Source of the DNA: Antedon bifida
Taxonomy: Eukaryota > Echinodermata > Crinoidea > Comatulida > Antedonidae
Direction of reading: 5' to 3'
DNA: 64,000 nt
Assembly: GCA_963402885.1 (NCBI GenBank)
Contig: OY727095.1
Coordinates: 2,547,001 to 2,611,000 of the forward strand
Positions 1 through 13,226 of the stretch are shown here, in pieces; position 1 is the first letter of the stretch; each line of letters opens with the position of its first letter. The translations under genes and the position numbers were made by a program. The notes under the pieces are model-generated. The model had not been told where the DNA came from. It saw only the letters and a program-made list of their open reading frames with translations, and made no database searches.

Positions 1-2647
1 CAAAACAGGTACTGAGGAATAAGTATCCCGTTTGAATTAAATCTGGCAGTAAAAATGTCCACTTACATCTTGTATTGACTGGCCAATCATCCGGTGCTTC
101 TCTCTGATGGCTTGATTGACATACTTGATAGCATTCATGACATCAACTCTAAGAGTGCTTGACCTCTGCGACTGCTTTAAGCCGTCAAGTTCTTGGATCA
201 CGACCCAAGGTACAATAAAACATACATATGGGAACTCTGTACATCGGGAATAAATATTTTGATTACAATATGGAAATGACTATCGGCACGGGTATGTACT
301 TAATAATATTAGTAATTCATTTTCTATCGGCACAGTTGACCGTGCATCTAGTACTTTTTAAGGTAAACTGTGCACTATATCAGCAGAGTCGCCAGTGGCC
401 ATACGTCCATGATTTTAAAATAGGGGAAGGGTGCAGAGGGCCTAAAAATTGTAAAATTAAGTGCTGAAGCCCACCTCCATATACAACCGGTATTTTAAGG
501 AAAATTGGAAAGTTAATTTTAACATTAAAACAATGTTTATCTATTGCTATACCTTTAGAGTTAGTTTTCGTAATTTGTTGTAAAAATGTCCAGCTTGTTA
601 TAAGTACATTAGTATCAAGCACAACATAAACTGGCTGAAACTGAAAAAATGCATTTAAAAAAAATCAATTTATATATAAAATACAGTAGACCTCTTCTTT
701 GGGAAGGTACCTACACTTTTCCATAAAAAGAGCAAGATATGTTTTAACATTACAAACAACCTCTATTCAAGGGACAACACTATTAAGGGACAATATGTTG
801 GGTCAAGGAGATGTCCCCTTAATGGGGGGTTATGTTATGTCCCCTTAATGGGGGTTATAGAGTAGTGAGTAGTACTTTTCAAAGTAAACAGATGAGGTGT
901 ATAAATTTTACCTCTGTTGCACATACATACTTTCAAGAACTTTTCTGTGTGTGTTAAAGAGTCCCTGTAAATGTCTACTGTAAATATCAAGCAGAAGGTT
1001 TGGGGTTCAAATCTTTGATTTTTCAAAGATTTCCTCATCTTTACTGTTCAAAAAGTAATTAATTTCTAGCTTATATCACTGGGTGGTTTAGAAATTTGTC
1101 TATGCCTGTAACAATTTTTAAGTATTTTAGCAAACCCTTTCTTGTGATTCCATGTGAATATCTTCAATGATTTGATTTACATCACCAGGATCAGTAACTG
1201 AAAAAATACAAGATTATGTCATTTTTAGGTATATTTATTTCATTTATGGCATTCTTTATGTAAATGTATTAACAGTAGTGTAACTGGAAACTTAGGAAAA
1301 TCTAATCAGGCATTTACTGACAGACAACAGCCAGCAATGCAGCTCCTACAATGACCAGCAAACTGATTCTTTTTTGATCTGATGCCAGGAGTATTTATTT
1401 TAAGCACTCTTCCACTGGTAAACATCCAACAAAATACTCACCTTCAATTCCCTCCATCCAGACATCTTCAGAGTCAACATCTTCTCGAACAATGTTCCTC
1501 CTGGTGTTTATGGTTACCAGAGATGTTTCTCCTATAAATTCAACATCTGCTGATGACGCACTTGTATTTGCCAGAGTGGAAGATGACACAGACGAGTGAG
1601 AGAATGGTCTTTTAGAAAGAGATTTTGTAATACTTATATTCCAATTCTTTTTTATCTCCAAACATGGGAGAGCACTTTTAATTCTTTCTTTAGCACACTG
1701 TGTATTTAATTTATTCAATGTTGTAATGGTCTGGATGTTCTTCTTACACTGAGATGATTTTTGCTTTCCCTTATTTGACTTTATACTATGGCTTTTCTCC
1801 GACATGTTAATATCTTCATTTTTTAACTTATTTTTTCTTCTTTTCCTTTTACTTTTAGTCTCTCTAATAACAATCAGTTCTCTTTGTTCTGGTTTACGCT
1901 TATCTGGAGACTTTTTCGGATTTTTATGAGTAACTTCTTTTTTCACATTGTGTAACTTATTGACAATGACAGTTTTTATTTCTCTGTTTAGTTTTTCCGT
2001 TTCTTTGTTTGAAATCATTTTGGGTTCAGGCTTTCCTATCTTCTTGTTAATCTCAGCATTTGTATTAGGAATTGTTATCTTTTCAATAATTTGTACTTTT
2101 TTCGACAATTCATGTGCCCTTTGTACAGTTTTCTTGTTCATTGTCTTTTGTTCATAAAACTTCTTAAACTTTTCCTGAACTTCTTTCTGTATTTGTTCAA
2201 CACTTTTCTTTCGAATTTGTGACATTTTACTGTAACTTTCACGATATTTCTTTATTTCTCCTTTCATTTTGTTTACAAATGAACTGTCTTTTTCTTTAGC
2301 TTGAAAATCAACATTATTTGCTTTTTCCTTTGACAAACTTTTCTTTTTTGTTTCATTTGGTAAAGTCTATAAAACGAAACATATTAAAAGAAATTAAATT
2401 AGACATTTCCAGGCATTGTCTTTTGAGGTGAGCAAGTGTGGCTTGCATTTAATGTAAGTCTATCTTTTTTTTTCAATAATAATAATCATCCATTATTTTA
2501 TTTTTAACTTACCTGGTCCATAGTAGTAGGCTTTTTCCAAGATGACTGTCCTGTCTTCGTGTCGAAGTAGTAAGGTATACCATGACCTCTTGATAATTTT
2601 AAAACCCATCCTTCCGGAAGATCCTTGGAATCAGGCTTAACCGACAT
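1..2647 (-). CDS. SWT1: SWT1-like RNA endoribonuclease, 5' part (runs off left edge)
   Basis: Exons read on the minus strand: 2513-2647 (start ATG at 2645-2647), 1442-2366, 1136-1197, 553-640 and 67-236. The reading phase is continuous, and the next exon lies outside the window. The first exon encodes a WW domain (LPEGW near residue 12, YYF, a second W followed by P). The large second exon is a basic, low-complexity linker of about 300 residues with a KRKRRK nuclear-localisation-like cluster. Exons 4 and 5 encode the start of a PIN nuclease domain: VVLDTNVLI with the metal-binding Asp, then IVPWVVIQELDGLK. That order and those motifs fit SWT1, a nuclear endoribonuclease linked to mRNP quality control; its C-terminal part would lie to the left of base 1. 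The donor after 1136 (GTTTGC) is weak, so a small exon between 640 and 1136 could be missing. The family call is firm. Confidence 0.85.
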
Positions 2648-3344
2648 CTGAACAATTTGCAAGTTCACAAAAAATCATTATGTTATGAGAATCAATGAAT
2701 GAGAGGCATGGTGAAGTTGGATTCAGAAAACTTAAAAGTACTTCAAGTTGCTAATCCCATACACCCCCATTCACTTATGAAAATAAATGAACCCATGGCA
2801 ACCAGCAATGCAGCGCATACGCAGATCAGCACCGCCACAACACCTAAAACAGCAGTGGTAAGTAGTCTAGGCCTAGTCTACAACAAGTGTTTTTGATATT
2901 CCCAGAAATCCAGGCACATCACACTACCTTATTCTTCAAATCAGTTTCCTACGGTGAACACAAAGCGTGGCCTAGGCAACCCGGAAAGAAGTCACTGTAT
3001 ATATAAAGCAGTAAGACTACTGCTGTAAAATATTATACATGACGATATACATATATGTTACCTTGCTTTATATTATAAAGAAGAGTGTCTTAAGGAAGAT
3101 CATTAGGATTTTTTGGAACATATAGGCTACTCATCGCCTTATCCCGCACTCAGATCTCCACCACAATCACAACCACAACAGCAGCTGCTCGCTCAAGCGT
3201 CATTTTCTACGGCGATCCAGAAGGAACGCCCACACCAGGATTTAAATTACTGTACCATTATTCACAGCCCATCCGACTTGAGTATTGTAAAAATTACAGT
3301 ACTTTCTTTGGGCCTTGGTACTAACTTTTTTAGGTTGAAATGAA
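2648..3344. other. Intergenic spacer between divergent SWT1 and HEPN gene 1
   Basis: No gene is supported here. It lies between the SWT1 start codon (minus) and the first promoter block of the HEPN cluster (plus), so it should hold the SWT1 promoter and 5' UTR. Short open frames at 2699 and 3113 have no recognisable domain and no splice context. One copy of the TAGGCCTA word occurs near 2867. Confidence 0.4.
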
Positions 3345-3513
3345 GACGATTTGGAATTTCTAAATCTCGTAATGTTTCTATTTATACAGTTTCTCTCAAA
3401 CCAAATCTTACACTCATCAACCGCCATATTGGTTAACATAGAGATACGACAGAAGTCGATGTTACAATTCATTTATTTCGGCGCAATTTAAAGGCTAGTA
3501 AGCTAGCTATTTG
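3345..3513 (+). promoter_or_regulatory. Promoter/5'-UTR exon block of HEPN gene 1, with GCCATATTGG box
   Basis: First of five related blocks. It holds a GGAATTT...CGTAATGTTTCTATTTATA segment (about 3350-3385), a GCCATATTGGT box at 3423-3433 and a splice donor TTTG|GTAAGT at 3513/3514. The donor would join to an acceptor at 4131-4132 (ATCCACAG), 33 bases before the ATG at 4166, giving an intron inside the 5' UTR. The box matches the YY1 core CCATNTT. The actual start of transcription is not visible. Confidence 0.55.
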
Positions 3514-4165
3514 GTAAGTTAAGTTTGTGGGTGTCACACACGGTGACTATCAGGACAGCAGATTAAATTTGTCCGTTTAATCTTTCTTGATATCCAGATA
3601 AGATAACGATGGTATGATCAAGATCGGGAGTTGGACTAGGGCTAAGCATCCTATAGGCCTAAATAGCATGAACAACTAATTTCAAGTTAGGCTACATGTT
3701 GGCTGACCGATACCAAAGGTCAAAGGAAACAAGTATAAAACAATACTACAATTCTATTGAATTTCAATTTTGTATTTAGGTTTCACAAAGGGTCGGCCAC
3801 ATCGCATTGCTATAGGGCAGAGTGTGGACAGACGTGTATATGAGTCCCTTACCGGATCTATCGGATGAGAAGTTAAGTCGTTGGTCCATGAAAAACAATA
3901 GGACTAAAGATTAATTGAACGAATCCAGGTGGTCCAGAAAATAAACTATATTATGTTTTATAGTAAGTTTATAAGCCTTTATCCACTTCCTCACCGCCAC
4001 CATTATGTGTAAGATATACTGCATGACCCTTATTCAGATCACGAGGTTTCCTCTTATTTTAGGGATATGTTCCCTAAATAGAGAGGCTAGTAGAACCCAT
4101 TATTAAATCGAATTTCTTCATTTAATCCACAGTTCCTAAATCGGCTAACAGTTACAGCTGAAACT

Positions 4166-7100
4166 ATGGCAAGTCTCCCGGTTTATGATAAGGAAACCGA
4201 AAACTATTCTCGTATTTGTTGTTTGCTACTCTCAGAAGGTACAGAGGCCATGAGACGTTTTTTTCTTAGCCATGCTTCTGGTTATGGCCTACAGCCAAGC
4301 CAACTTCACGAATTCTTGGCAAATAATAGAGATAAACTTATCGAAAATTTGAAACCAAATACACTGACAAACAAACAAAACAAGATGTTATTCCCCATAA
4401 AAGGAAAAGCTGATATAAAAAAACTTGATATCACTTTGTTATTTATGTTGATAAAGCATTTATGCGTGTTTAAAGATAATATGGTGGATGAAACCAAATG
4501 GAATGAGATGCCTGGGAATTCCGAATTAGCGAACATCGTTCGTCTCAAGAACTTCAGAAACTCTAAAGCACACCCGGATTGCTGTCGTATTAGTCCAGCT
4601 GATTTCAAGAATGAATGGATTCGTTTGTCAAAAATGCTGCAAGTATTAGGAGTTGACAAGAAGGTGATTGATTTGTATGCTACTAAAGATATTAGTGTTA
4701 CTGACCAAAAGAAGGTTATCGAAGAAATCAGAGAGCTTGAGGAGGAACTGAAAGAAATAGTTGGAGACATCCAGCGAGAATTGCAGACAATCTCATCAGT
4801 CACTAAACAAAATGAATCAGCGATTAGAGATGTGTTGGATGGCCAAGAAGATGTCAAGACTTCAATGAGAACTCTAAAAGATCAAATGGATGCTTTAAAG
4901 AGTACCGATAAACATCAATCTGAAGCTAGGCTTACTCAACCCACAAACTCTACACAAATTTTAACACTAAACACGGGCCTATGTAAAGTATCGTGTGCAC
5001 AACTTGACTACAAAGTTAGATCTCCCGAAAAAGTAGACCCAAACAAACAAAACATTGACAAGTTGTTTACACACGGTATGAAAGAAAGCAATGTGATACA
5101 AAAGAAATATATTAATTCAAGTGCGGAGTCATATAAAGTAGCCACCAGAACAACATCTGCATCTGAGGGTCAGGATACAGTACATGATATCGGAAGAGTA
5201 CAGGATGAATTGGATTTGAAGGGAAGTCTGGCATTATTAGTTCGTGGACAACAAAATACACAGGTCGTTGTCCAGAATCTAACTAATACAGTGGGGAGCT
5301 TGCAAGAAAAGATAGAACATGTCTTTCCCAGTGGTTAGTATTACCTATGAATGATACCGACTTTAACTCACTAAGGAGGCCGGGTTTTATTAAATTTTAC
5401 ACAAAGAAATACTGGGCACGGCAACATTAAATCTGTCCATTTTCTATGATACGGGCCTTGATTTACCGACCGGTTCCAACCAAGCTAAATTATTCCTCTT
5501 CACGAGACAATGATTTATCTTCTAGTTTGGGACCCTATCAACAGTTTATTTTCTTGTTTCATTAATATATTTATGTTGAAATTATCTCAAGCTGTTGATA
5601 AATAAATGTATATGAATAAATGAATTCCTTTTATCTTCCACAGCACCACATCATCGTGTTGAATGTGAAAACGACGCTCTACAACTTTGCTTCAACGCTG
5701 TTAAACAGAATTATCTTCAAACGAGGAACCAGATTCAGTTACTACCATGGGATCGTTCGGACATTGTCAGCATGGACACATTGTTTACCAACTTAACGTT
5801 AGTTGTGGATTTACTTGAACCCAACGAACAACTTAAAATTCCTCTAAATTCTTATCATGACATGTTCAAAAATGACACAAGTAGTGGAGTTCCCATAACT
5901 AGGGTATTAGGTTATGGTAGAGCCGGGATTGGCAAGTCAACTCTTATCAATAAAATGGCTTATGACTGGGCAAAGGGAAACAGCGATTCACCAATAAAAC
6001 GTTTCAAGCTTGTAGTAGCTCTCAGCATGCAGAAGATATCACCAGATGAAAATGTTGTTGAAGCTCTGTTTAAGCACGGTATTTTGACTCGAGAGCATCT
6101 TATATACAAAGATACCTTGAATCGGTTTGTGGAGCAGCAACCGGGTGAAGTAGCCGTACTACTTGATGCATGCGATGAATACAAACCACAGAGTATTGAT
6201 AGCCCAGAAAATGGAGAAATCTTGAAGCTTCTAGAAAACAAACATCTGAGATCAAGCTTTGTGGTGGTAACATCGCGGCCATGGAGAGTTGAAGAATTTA
6301 AAGAACACAGAGGCATCTACTTACATTGTGAGCTGCAAGGTTTTTCTAAAAAGAACGTAGAAATCTATGTGGAAAAGTTTTTTCAACGAGACGCTGCCAG
6401 GGGAAAGGCTCTAATAAAATACTTGCACAGCAATGGCCTAATCACCGGTATTGCCACCTTACCAATGATGACTATGATCCTTTGCTGGTTATGGAAAGAC
6501 AACGCATCAATGAAACTTCCAGAAACATTGAGTGAACTATATCAAAAACTGTTAGACTACATGTTTAAGAGGCACTTGGACAAAGACAGTGATAACACAG
6601 AGCAACTGACCAAGTATTTGAATAAAGTGGTTAAAATCATTGGTCGTGTTGGACTGGATGGGTTATTTAATAACAGGACACTCACATTTAGAGAAAGTGA
6701 TTTTGATGGTAGTGCACAATTAGAAGATACCACATCAAAGAATGTTGTTGCAATTGCATGCAAGATCGGATTACTGATGAGGGACACTGTCTCGGGGAAT
6801 GTGCCATACAAAGAACCAGAAGATGAAGACACGGATTCTGATGATGACTGTTACTTCTCAACGACTCAGCTTAAAGCCAGCATGAAGCCAGAGGTTGGAG
6901 TTCTATTCTTCCACAAAACTGCGCAGGAAAAGTGTGCAGCAATGTATGCTGCTAAATTGGCGCGCCGTAAACCTGAAGAATTTCATTCATTATACTTGAA
7001 TAGAATAGTTACCGCCAAAGATGCTCTCCAATTTGAAATGCTTCTTTTGTTCTTGAGTGGCGAACATAGAAAAGTTTCCAAATTGGTTTTAACCCACTTA

Positions 7101-8877
7101 TTGGAGATTTTCGAAAAGGAATTATCAGTTAATAGCGATAGCTATGTATCGGGTAGACTATCATTTGAAGGAAGTATGCGGTATCAAGAATATGTAGAAT
7201 TAATCATTCGATGTTATCACGAAAGCAAATGTTGTGGTTCTCTTAATGATATTATGCTTCAAATATTCAAACATAGGCATATTCGATTTAGTAATTTCTC
7301 ACCTACAACCGCGAACTCACTTGGTTATCTACTCAAATATAGCGAGGCTCAAGAAGACCAAACGAAAAATGCAAACTTAAATATTCACAAGATCGAACTG
7401 ATGAACATCAGCATTCAGACGAACAAAGAGATAAGCACTTTGTGGGAAATGTTTCCAGATGACCAACAAGAATTTATCAGAAAGGTGAAAAGGTATTCGC
7501 AAATGCCTATAGAAAGGCTAAGACGGAAACTACGAGAGTGTCGGGTGGAAACACTACCTCCAGCCTTTCGTCATTTTCCAGAATATCAGTGTTTATCTTT
7601 TATGAGGACGTTTCAAGTCATCCACGAACATGGAGGCGACGACACGGACATCACACCTGTTGTGAGTTCACTCCAGAATGTAAACATCGAAAAGATTACA
7701 ATTCTTGGGTTTGACATAAGTAGCATGGCTGACGTTTTGCCAAATGCTTTACGAAAGTCAACGCTAACTGTTATTAACCTTTCAAGTGCCAACGTTGGAC
7801 CTGATATATGCAGAACAGTTGCAAAGTCGTTAAAAAAGACTCACAACTTAAAGGAACTGATCCTCAAGAATAATCCCATTGGCGATGGAATCGGGTATCT
7901 AGCGGAATATTTCAAGTACGTAACAAAACTTACAAACTTGAATGTCAGTTACAGTCCTGTTACCGAACAAGGAATGGTTATATTGTCACAAAATTTACAC
8001 GAATTACAACAAATGGAGAAGCTTTCTATATATCAATTATTCGACGCAGCTAGTGAATCATTCGCCCAAGGAATACGGAACATGAAGGCATTAGAGTTGA
8101 TTACCCTTCCACTACAAGGACTGTCTGCATCAGAAGCTTTTAGAATTGTTCAAAGGGCTTGTCAGTGCCCTCAGATGGTTGAGTTAAAGATTACAGATAT
8201 GACTAATAGTTGTGACTTGATGGTTAGCTGTGCTGCAGACAACCTCATCGAAATGCCGTATCTGAAGATTGTAAGCCTGTATGGTAAACGCGATGAAGGA
8301 AGAGTGGAAATAATCAAAAAAGAATGTACGATAACAAATGGTGCGTGTAATGCAGTTGTAAGGATGTTAAGAAGAATCGGATCTCTTGAACGTCTTCAAA
8401 TCGTAAGTTTGTGGATGCCCAAAGAAGGACTAGAGGAGGTGGCTATGGCCTGCGAAGATCACCACAATCTGAAAACGTTTAGGTAGGTTTATAGTCGAAC
8501 ACTGTTTTATATGAACGCAAAGCTCATGGTAGTTCACCATTAGAGCCGTGAATTATTCGCTTTACAAATTTAAAACAATTCACAAATCTTTGGCATAGGT
8601 ATTTGTACTATACCTTTAAATAATGGAGGTCAGGTATAGTTTTGACTACTTTTGTAAATTTGGCCAGTTATTGCACTGCACTTTAAATATCTAACATTGT
8701 TACGACTTACACAGTAATCAAACATGTATTTATCTTACTTCTTCCCGTCCGTGATTCGCTTATCTATGTAAATGAATGAACGAATTAAAAAACGTCTGTA
8801 TTTTTCCTAGATATTCTGGAGAGTGTGTTCCACCTGGTATTGACATTAACAACTTCAAGAAGATTGAGCTTTACTAG
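4166..8877 (+). CDS. HEPN (DZIP3-type)-coiled coil-NACHT-LRR protein (HEPN gene 1)
   Basis: CDS is join(4166-5333, 5644-8482, 8811-8877), 1357 residues; all junctions are GT-AG with consistent phases (1, then 2). Residues 1-170 form a DZIP3-type HEPN domain with the motif RNSKAH at 131-136, the R-x4-H pattern of HEPN RNases. Residues 180-250 are predicted coiled coil. The second exon encodes a NACHT NTPase: Walker A GRAGIGKST (481-489), Walker B LLDACDE (about 562-568), and the NOD helical-domain motif FFHKTAQEKCAAMYAA. From about residue 1070 come ribonuclease-inhibitor-like leucine-rich repeats (LKELILKNNPIGDG). The tiny last exon adds YSGECVPPG...KIELY. This is an NLR-like cytoplasmic sensor in which the usual CARD, PYD or DED effector is replaced by HEPN. 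It is close to the gene at 24180-28522. RNase activity and ligand are inferred, not shown. Confidence 0.9.
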
Positions 8878-9593
8878 GAAGCAGACTGCATCAAGATATT
8901 TAAACTCAATTAGAACAAAGTTATGCACAACAGTGGATGTTCAATCCATGGATGCCACACAATGTAAGAGAATAAAAATATTTTTACTCAGTCAAAAAAA
9001 GTTTAATATAAATGCAAATTAGCCAATTTAGACTGAAGTTCGCACAATTAAGGCAAAAGGTCTGTACCTTTATCTTCGCCAACAAATATTTTCATATAAT
9101 GATAGAGCACAGTATTTTCTCAATGATATAATAGGATGTTAATATATTTATTAAAAGAATAATATACTGTATATTTATTATACTGTCCTGATATTTACAG
9201 TTCAGATTCCAGATAACTTTTTATATATCTTTCCAGAAATTGTGCCTCCTTCATAATATTGTTTTATTCATTTTTTAAAGATGGAAAAAAAGATTGTATT
9301 GTTTTAACTACCTTACTTCTCGTTATGAATGTTCTATTGTATTATTTATATTTTGTATATTATGAAGAAAATAAATGTTACTATGAAATGAAATATATTA
9401 TTTAACTGATTTTAGGGTTATTGCATATTTTATTTTAATTATTTGCCGTATTATATACATGTACTAGACTTTTTTACGATGCCAACTTTTTACAAGGTAC
9501 CGTTAGTGACTATATTATGTCTTTCAAATTAAATTTAGTGTTTTAGACTCCTTGTGCAATAGTACTTTCAATTCGTTTATTTAAACATTTTTT

Positions 9594-9690
9594 AGTCGCG
9601 TGGACGCGACTCTATAGTTCACTATGTCGGTCGGTTGGTCGGTCTGTCTGTCTGTCGGTCTGTCTGTCGGTCTGTCGGTCCGGTATCACT
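9594..9690 (+). mobile_element. YGGT-repeat dispersed element, copy 1
   Basis: It begins with a short hairpin (GTCGCGTGGACGCGAC), then CTCTATAGTTCACTATG, then a run of CGGT/CTGT units, then CCGGTATCACTATGC. The same layout recurs at 10258, and in reverse orientation at 18961 and 30636. The right end of this copy is unclear and may extend past 9690. Confidence 0.5.
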
Positions 9691-10257
9691 ATGCGTTTTA
9701 TCGCTTTCTGAACTTATCTTGATATCAGTTTAATCTAGCTATGTCAATTTTTCACAGAATATTCCTTATGGCCAGGAATCGATGTGGTTATGTTTTCACG
9801 ATGCGCAATAACAAATTACGCGGTCTACGCACGATTTAACGAAATCACGTTTGTAATCATATCTTCACAACCATGAATCACAATTAAATAAAATTTGGTA
9901 CTCATAAATTTCAGGGCATAAATCATCATTTGGCAATACAATTACGTGCGTAGCGCATGTAACGCATGCGTACGCGCGCTTACAATTTTCAAAATTTATT
10001 TTCGATGAAATAAGAGTACGTTTCAGGAAATTTTAAGCGTTTACAAAATTGCCATGACTGCGCAGATTTTTGCGCGCGCACTGCGCGTTAAATGTTATTG
10101 CGCACTCTTTTTGCCCGATTTCTGTTTTCTTGACTTACTTAACTCGAAATTACGTTATACGAGCACGTCAAAAGTGACAGGCTACGCACGTGTAAATTAA
10201 AAAAATATAAATGTTTTTAAACATTTCAACATTTTTAAACATGTTCAGTAATTTCGG

Positions 10258-10370
10258 TCAGTATAGTTCACTATGTCGGTCGGTCGGTCGGTCTGTCGGT
10301 CTGTCTGTCGGTCCGGTATCACTATGCATTGTAGCACGCGACTTAATGGCTGTTGGCCTTGTTTTGTCAT
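10258..10370 (+). mobile_element. YGGT-repeat dispersed element, copy 2
   Basis: TATAGTTCACTATG, then a CGGT/CTGT run, then CCGGTATCACTATGC. It finishes with GCACGCGACT...GTTGGCCTTG, matching the inverse of the copy at 18961. Confidence 0.55.
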
Positions 10371-11009
10371 ATGGTGCTAAAACTATACATCCGCGGTCCG
10401 ATAAAGTCCAATACAGTGTTGATGTGTGAATGTAAAATGCAATGTTTATATGTATTAATATAAACAGTACTTAATTTTAGCTTGATAATAATTACATTCA
10501 GAAGAACCTTCACTATATATACTTTGATATAATAATTACTATTAACAATAACAAGTATTGTGTTTAATACTTAAACCTTTAGGCATGCTATAATCCATAT
10601 ATTTGTTTAAGTTTTGAGAAAGAATATTTAAATTTCAAAACCAAATATGGTGAATTTGATTTAGAGAGTGTGAACTACTGTATTCTATTCGTTTTGCAAT
10701 AAATGTTTTGAAATTATGAATGTTTTTTTGTGTGTATACACATTCGCGATCTTTGAAACTGTAAACAATCAATTGGTGCGTACGTAGCTGTGAAAAAGAG
10801 CCATATAGTACAGGTTGCTGTTCTACGCCGTCGAAATCACTTTAATATACCAATATTGTGTGAACAGGGAAATTGAGAAGCCAGAAAGGGTTAAATGCAC
10901 TATTTCCACATGCTTTTGGTGGTTGGTGAACAACCTTTGCTTACTTAATCACTTAGGTCATAATTGTTTTCTGAGCATGTGTAGCGTCATATGAGTCATA
11001 TACGAATTG

Positions 11010-11199
11010 GAAATTTTAATATAACGTAATGTTTCTATTTATAGCCTATCAAAAAAACCTCATTATATAGTCAATTGTATTACAGTCAGTGAGTTGCATA
11101 CAATAGTGAATGGATTGAGCTACAATACATCGATAGAAGCGCCATATTGGTGGTGAACGTGTGATTCCCGAATTTGGGGGAAAATATCAAAGTGAATTG
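11010..11199 (+). promoter_or_regulatory. Promoter/5'-UTR exon block of HEPN gene 2
   Basis: Second copy of the shared block: AATTGGAAATTTTAATATAACGT.. near 11005-11030, GCCATATTGG at 11141-11150, and donor TTG|GTAAGTG at 11199/11200. The matching acceptor TTATCAACAG ends at 11390, 32 bases before the ATG at 11423. The small 5'-UTR intron holds a segment (CCTACTAAAATTGCTCTTTGTC) also seen near 22000 and 33080. Confidence 0.6.
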
Positions 11200-11422
11200 G
11201 TAAGTGTTCATTATTAACAAGTGATATTTTGTTGAGGGGATTAGGGATAGGAAATATAGAGCCTACTAAAATTGCTCTTTGTCTGGATACAGTATAGGCT
11301 ACGTCGTAAAGACTAAAGTACAGGTATTTTGTATGCAGACGATAACCTACCACACTGCAGTTATTAACTGGCATCTTCATTTATCAACAGTTTGCTAAAT
11401 TGGCTAGCCGTTTTCAGAAACC

Positions 11423-13226
11423 ATGGCAAGTAAGCCTTATGATAAGGAAACCGAGAACTATTACCGACTTTGTTGTTTGCTGTTTGAGGCGGGTACGGAG
11501 GCAATGAGACAGTTTTTTCTTACACATGTCTCTGATGATGGCCAACCCCTACCACCAAATCAATTTCACGTATTCATAAAACAAAAGAAAAATGAATTTA
11601 TCCGAACATTAAAAAAAGACAAACGCCAAAAAAATCTATACAAATCACAAAGTGAATTGTTATTCCCACCAGAAGAAGGAGAAGCTAATATAAACGAACT
11701 GGATATGACTTTATTAAACATTTTGATAAGTAATCTTTGCGTATGTGATAAAGATGAATTGAAAAAGGTTACTGACCTCAAAAACATCAGAAATGATCAG
11801 GCCCACAACAATGGCTATCGTATAAATCTAGCTGAGTTTGTCCGTGAATGGAGCCGTTTATCAGTTATTCTGGAAGCATTGGGAGTCAACCGAGTTGTGA
11901 TTGATGACTATGCTAATAAGAATATTAATGAAAATGACCGAGAAATGATCATCACAAAAATCCAACAGGTTCTAGAAGATCTGGAAGAAAGAGTTGGAGA
12001 CGTGGAAGAAATGGTTGACGGCATGGACGAAAGATTAGAGATAGTGGAGCAAAACCAACATGATCTAAGTAATACATTGATGAGACTAGAAGACACGGAG
12101 GAAAATAAATTTCTCAGTGGTAAATATTCATTCTGTCTGACCTTACAATTCGCAAAAAGATATTGTCTCTGTACATGTTAAAGTGAATAATGGCACACCT
12201 TAGTTTGAAAATATATTGCGGGGCGCCCTCACAATAATCTTTTGACAGCGTGAGTCTCTCCTCGCTGTCAACCGTTCAGAGTAACTAAATTCAACTTCTT
12301 TCAGTTTTATCACCCATCTCATTTTGTTCTCTTTAGGCAGCAGAGAGGCGGATGAAAATGATGGGACGCCATTCAATGAACAGAGCCTACCAAGTGAAAG
12401 TAAGTTACAAAAAGATACAGATTATGATATGAATGATTATGTCAGGATGATATTGACAAAGAATTGGTGAACACATGGACAGATCAACACAAAGAATAAT
12501 GTCAGTAATAATGAAATAATAGGAGTCGGTAGTTTTTGCTATATGCATATGGTGGTGTATTCTAAAGAATTGATTATAGATATATACAATTATTGCGGTG
12601 TTCATGAATTAATGTTCTTAATCTTAACAACAATTATGATTTCAACAATTAACAATTAACTCTGTTAATTTTACTGTACTAATTTATTACATAACATTAA
12701 ACACTTGCTCTTCTTCATCCATATAGATCTCTCTATGGACGATTTTAGGCAGTTGATTAAGGATTTCGCACAATGGTTTGACAGACGTAAACTCCTGAAC
12801 AGGCTACAAGTTTTATTATTACAGTATTTTCCCAATAACGAAGCACTAAAAAGGGTTACCACTACAACCAAACTGCTAGCTCTTTTAGTTGAACGTGAGC
12901 TATTGAGTCAAACAAATCTGTCTCTCTTATACGACACAATAAAATTAACTGAACAATTTGGTTTTATTTCAACTACCAAAATAAAGCTTCGTGCTTTCGA
13001 TAATATCAGAGAGCGTGAAGTAGTATCATTGTCAGCACATACAAAAGAGATTTTTAATCTTGGTAAAAAACTTAGTGACTCGGAAATCAAAACTCTTGAT
13101 GGAAGATATAACTTCCCTGACCTGGAGGATTATACAGACAGCTGGAGTCTGATTTTGGATTTTGAACCACGAGGGTTGCTAAGTGAAAACAAAATGGAAG
13201 AGATTAAGGAAGTGTTGAAAAGATAA
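11423..13226 (+). CDS. HEPN (DZIP3-type)-coiled coil-DED-DED protein (HEPN gene 2)
   Basis: CDS is join(11423-12119, 12337-12399, 12727-13226), 419 residues, all junctions phase 1 with consensus GTAAAT/GTAAGT donors. Residues 1-165 are the HEPN domain, motif RNDQAH at 123-128. Residues 175-228 are a strong coiled coil (LEERVGDVEEMVDGMDERL). The last exon encodes a death-effector-like domain (about 258-333: FRQLIKDF, RLQVLLLQYFP, ELLSQTNLSLLYDTIK) and a second, more divergent one (about 356-418: LGKKLSDSEIKTLD, PRGLLSENKMEEIKEVLK). No NACHT or LRR is present. The architecture suggests an adaptor that could pair through HEPN or coiled coil with the NACHT-LRR members and recruit a caspase-8-like protein through its DEDs; that is inference. 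It is closely related to the gene at 33721-35368. DED1 is a good match by eye; DED2 needs a profile search. Confidence 0.85.

Larger units (their letters stand above)
8878..11009. other. Intergenic spacer with two YGGT-repeat elements
   Basis: AT-rich DNA after the stop of HEPN gene 1. No coding exon is supported. It holds two copies of the CGGT/CTGT tetranucleotide element (9594-9690 and 10258-10370), separated by a GC-richer stretch with CG-rich words (9950-10110, such as GCGCGCACTGCGCG). The open frame at 10211-10429 simply reads through the second repeat. Confidence 0.5.

Noticed and set aside
3423-3433. SRF CArG box in the HEPN promoter
   Set aside because: CCATATTGG has only five A/T bases between CC and GG; the CArG box needs six. 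The YY1 core fits better.
4306-4857. Minus-strand open frame of 183 residues
   Set aside because: Antisense shadow of the HEPN exon; Ser/Phe-rich composition typical of reversed coding strand, repeated at the other HEPN loci.
10211-10429. Open frame with SVGRSVG residues
   Set aside because: It is a translation of the CGGT tetranucleotide run in a mobile element.
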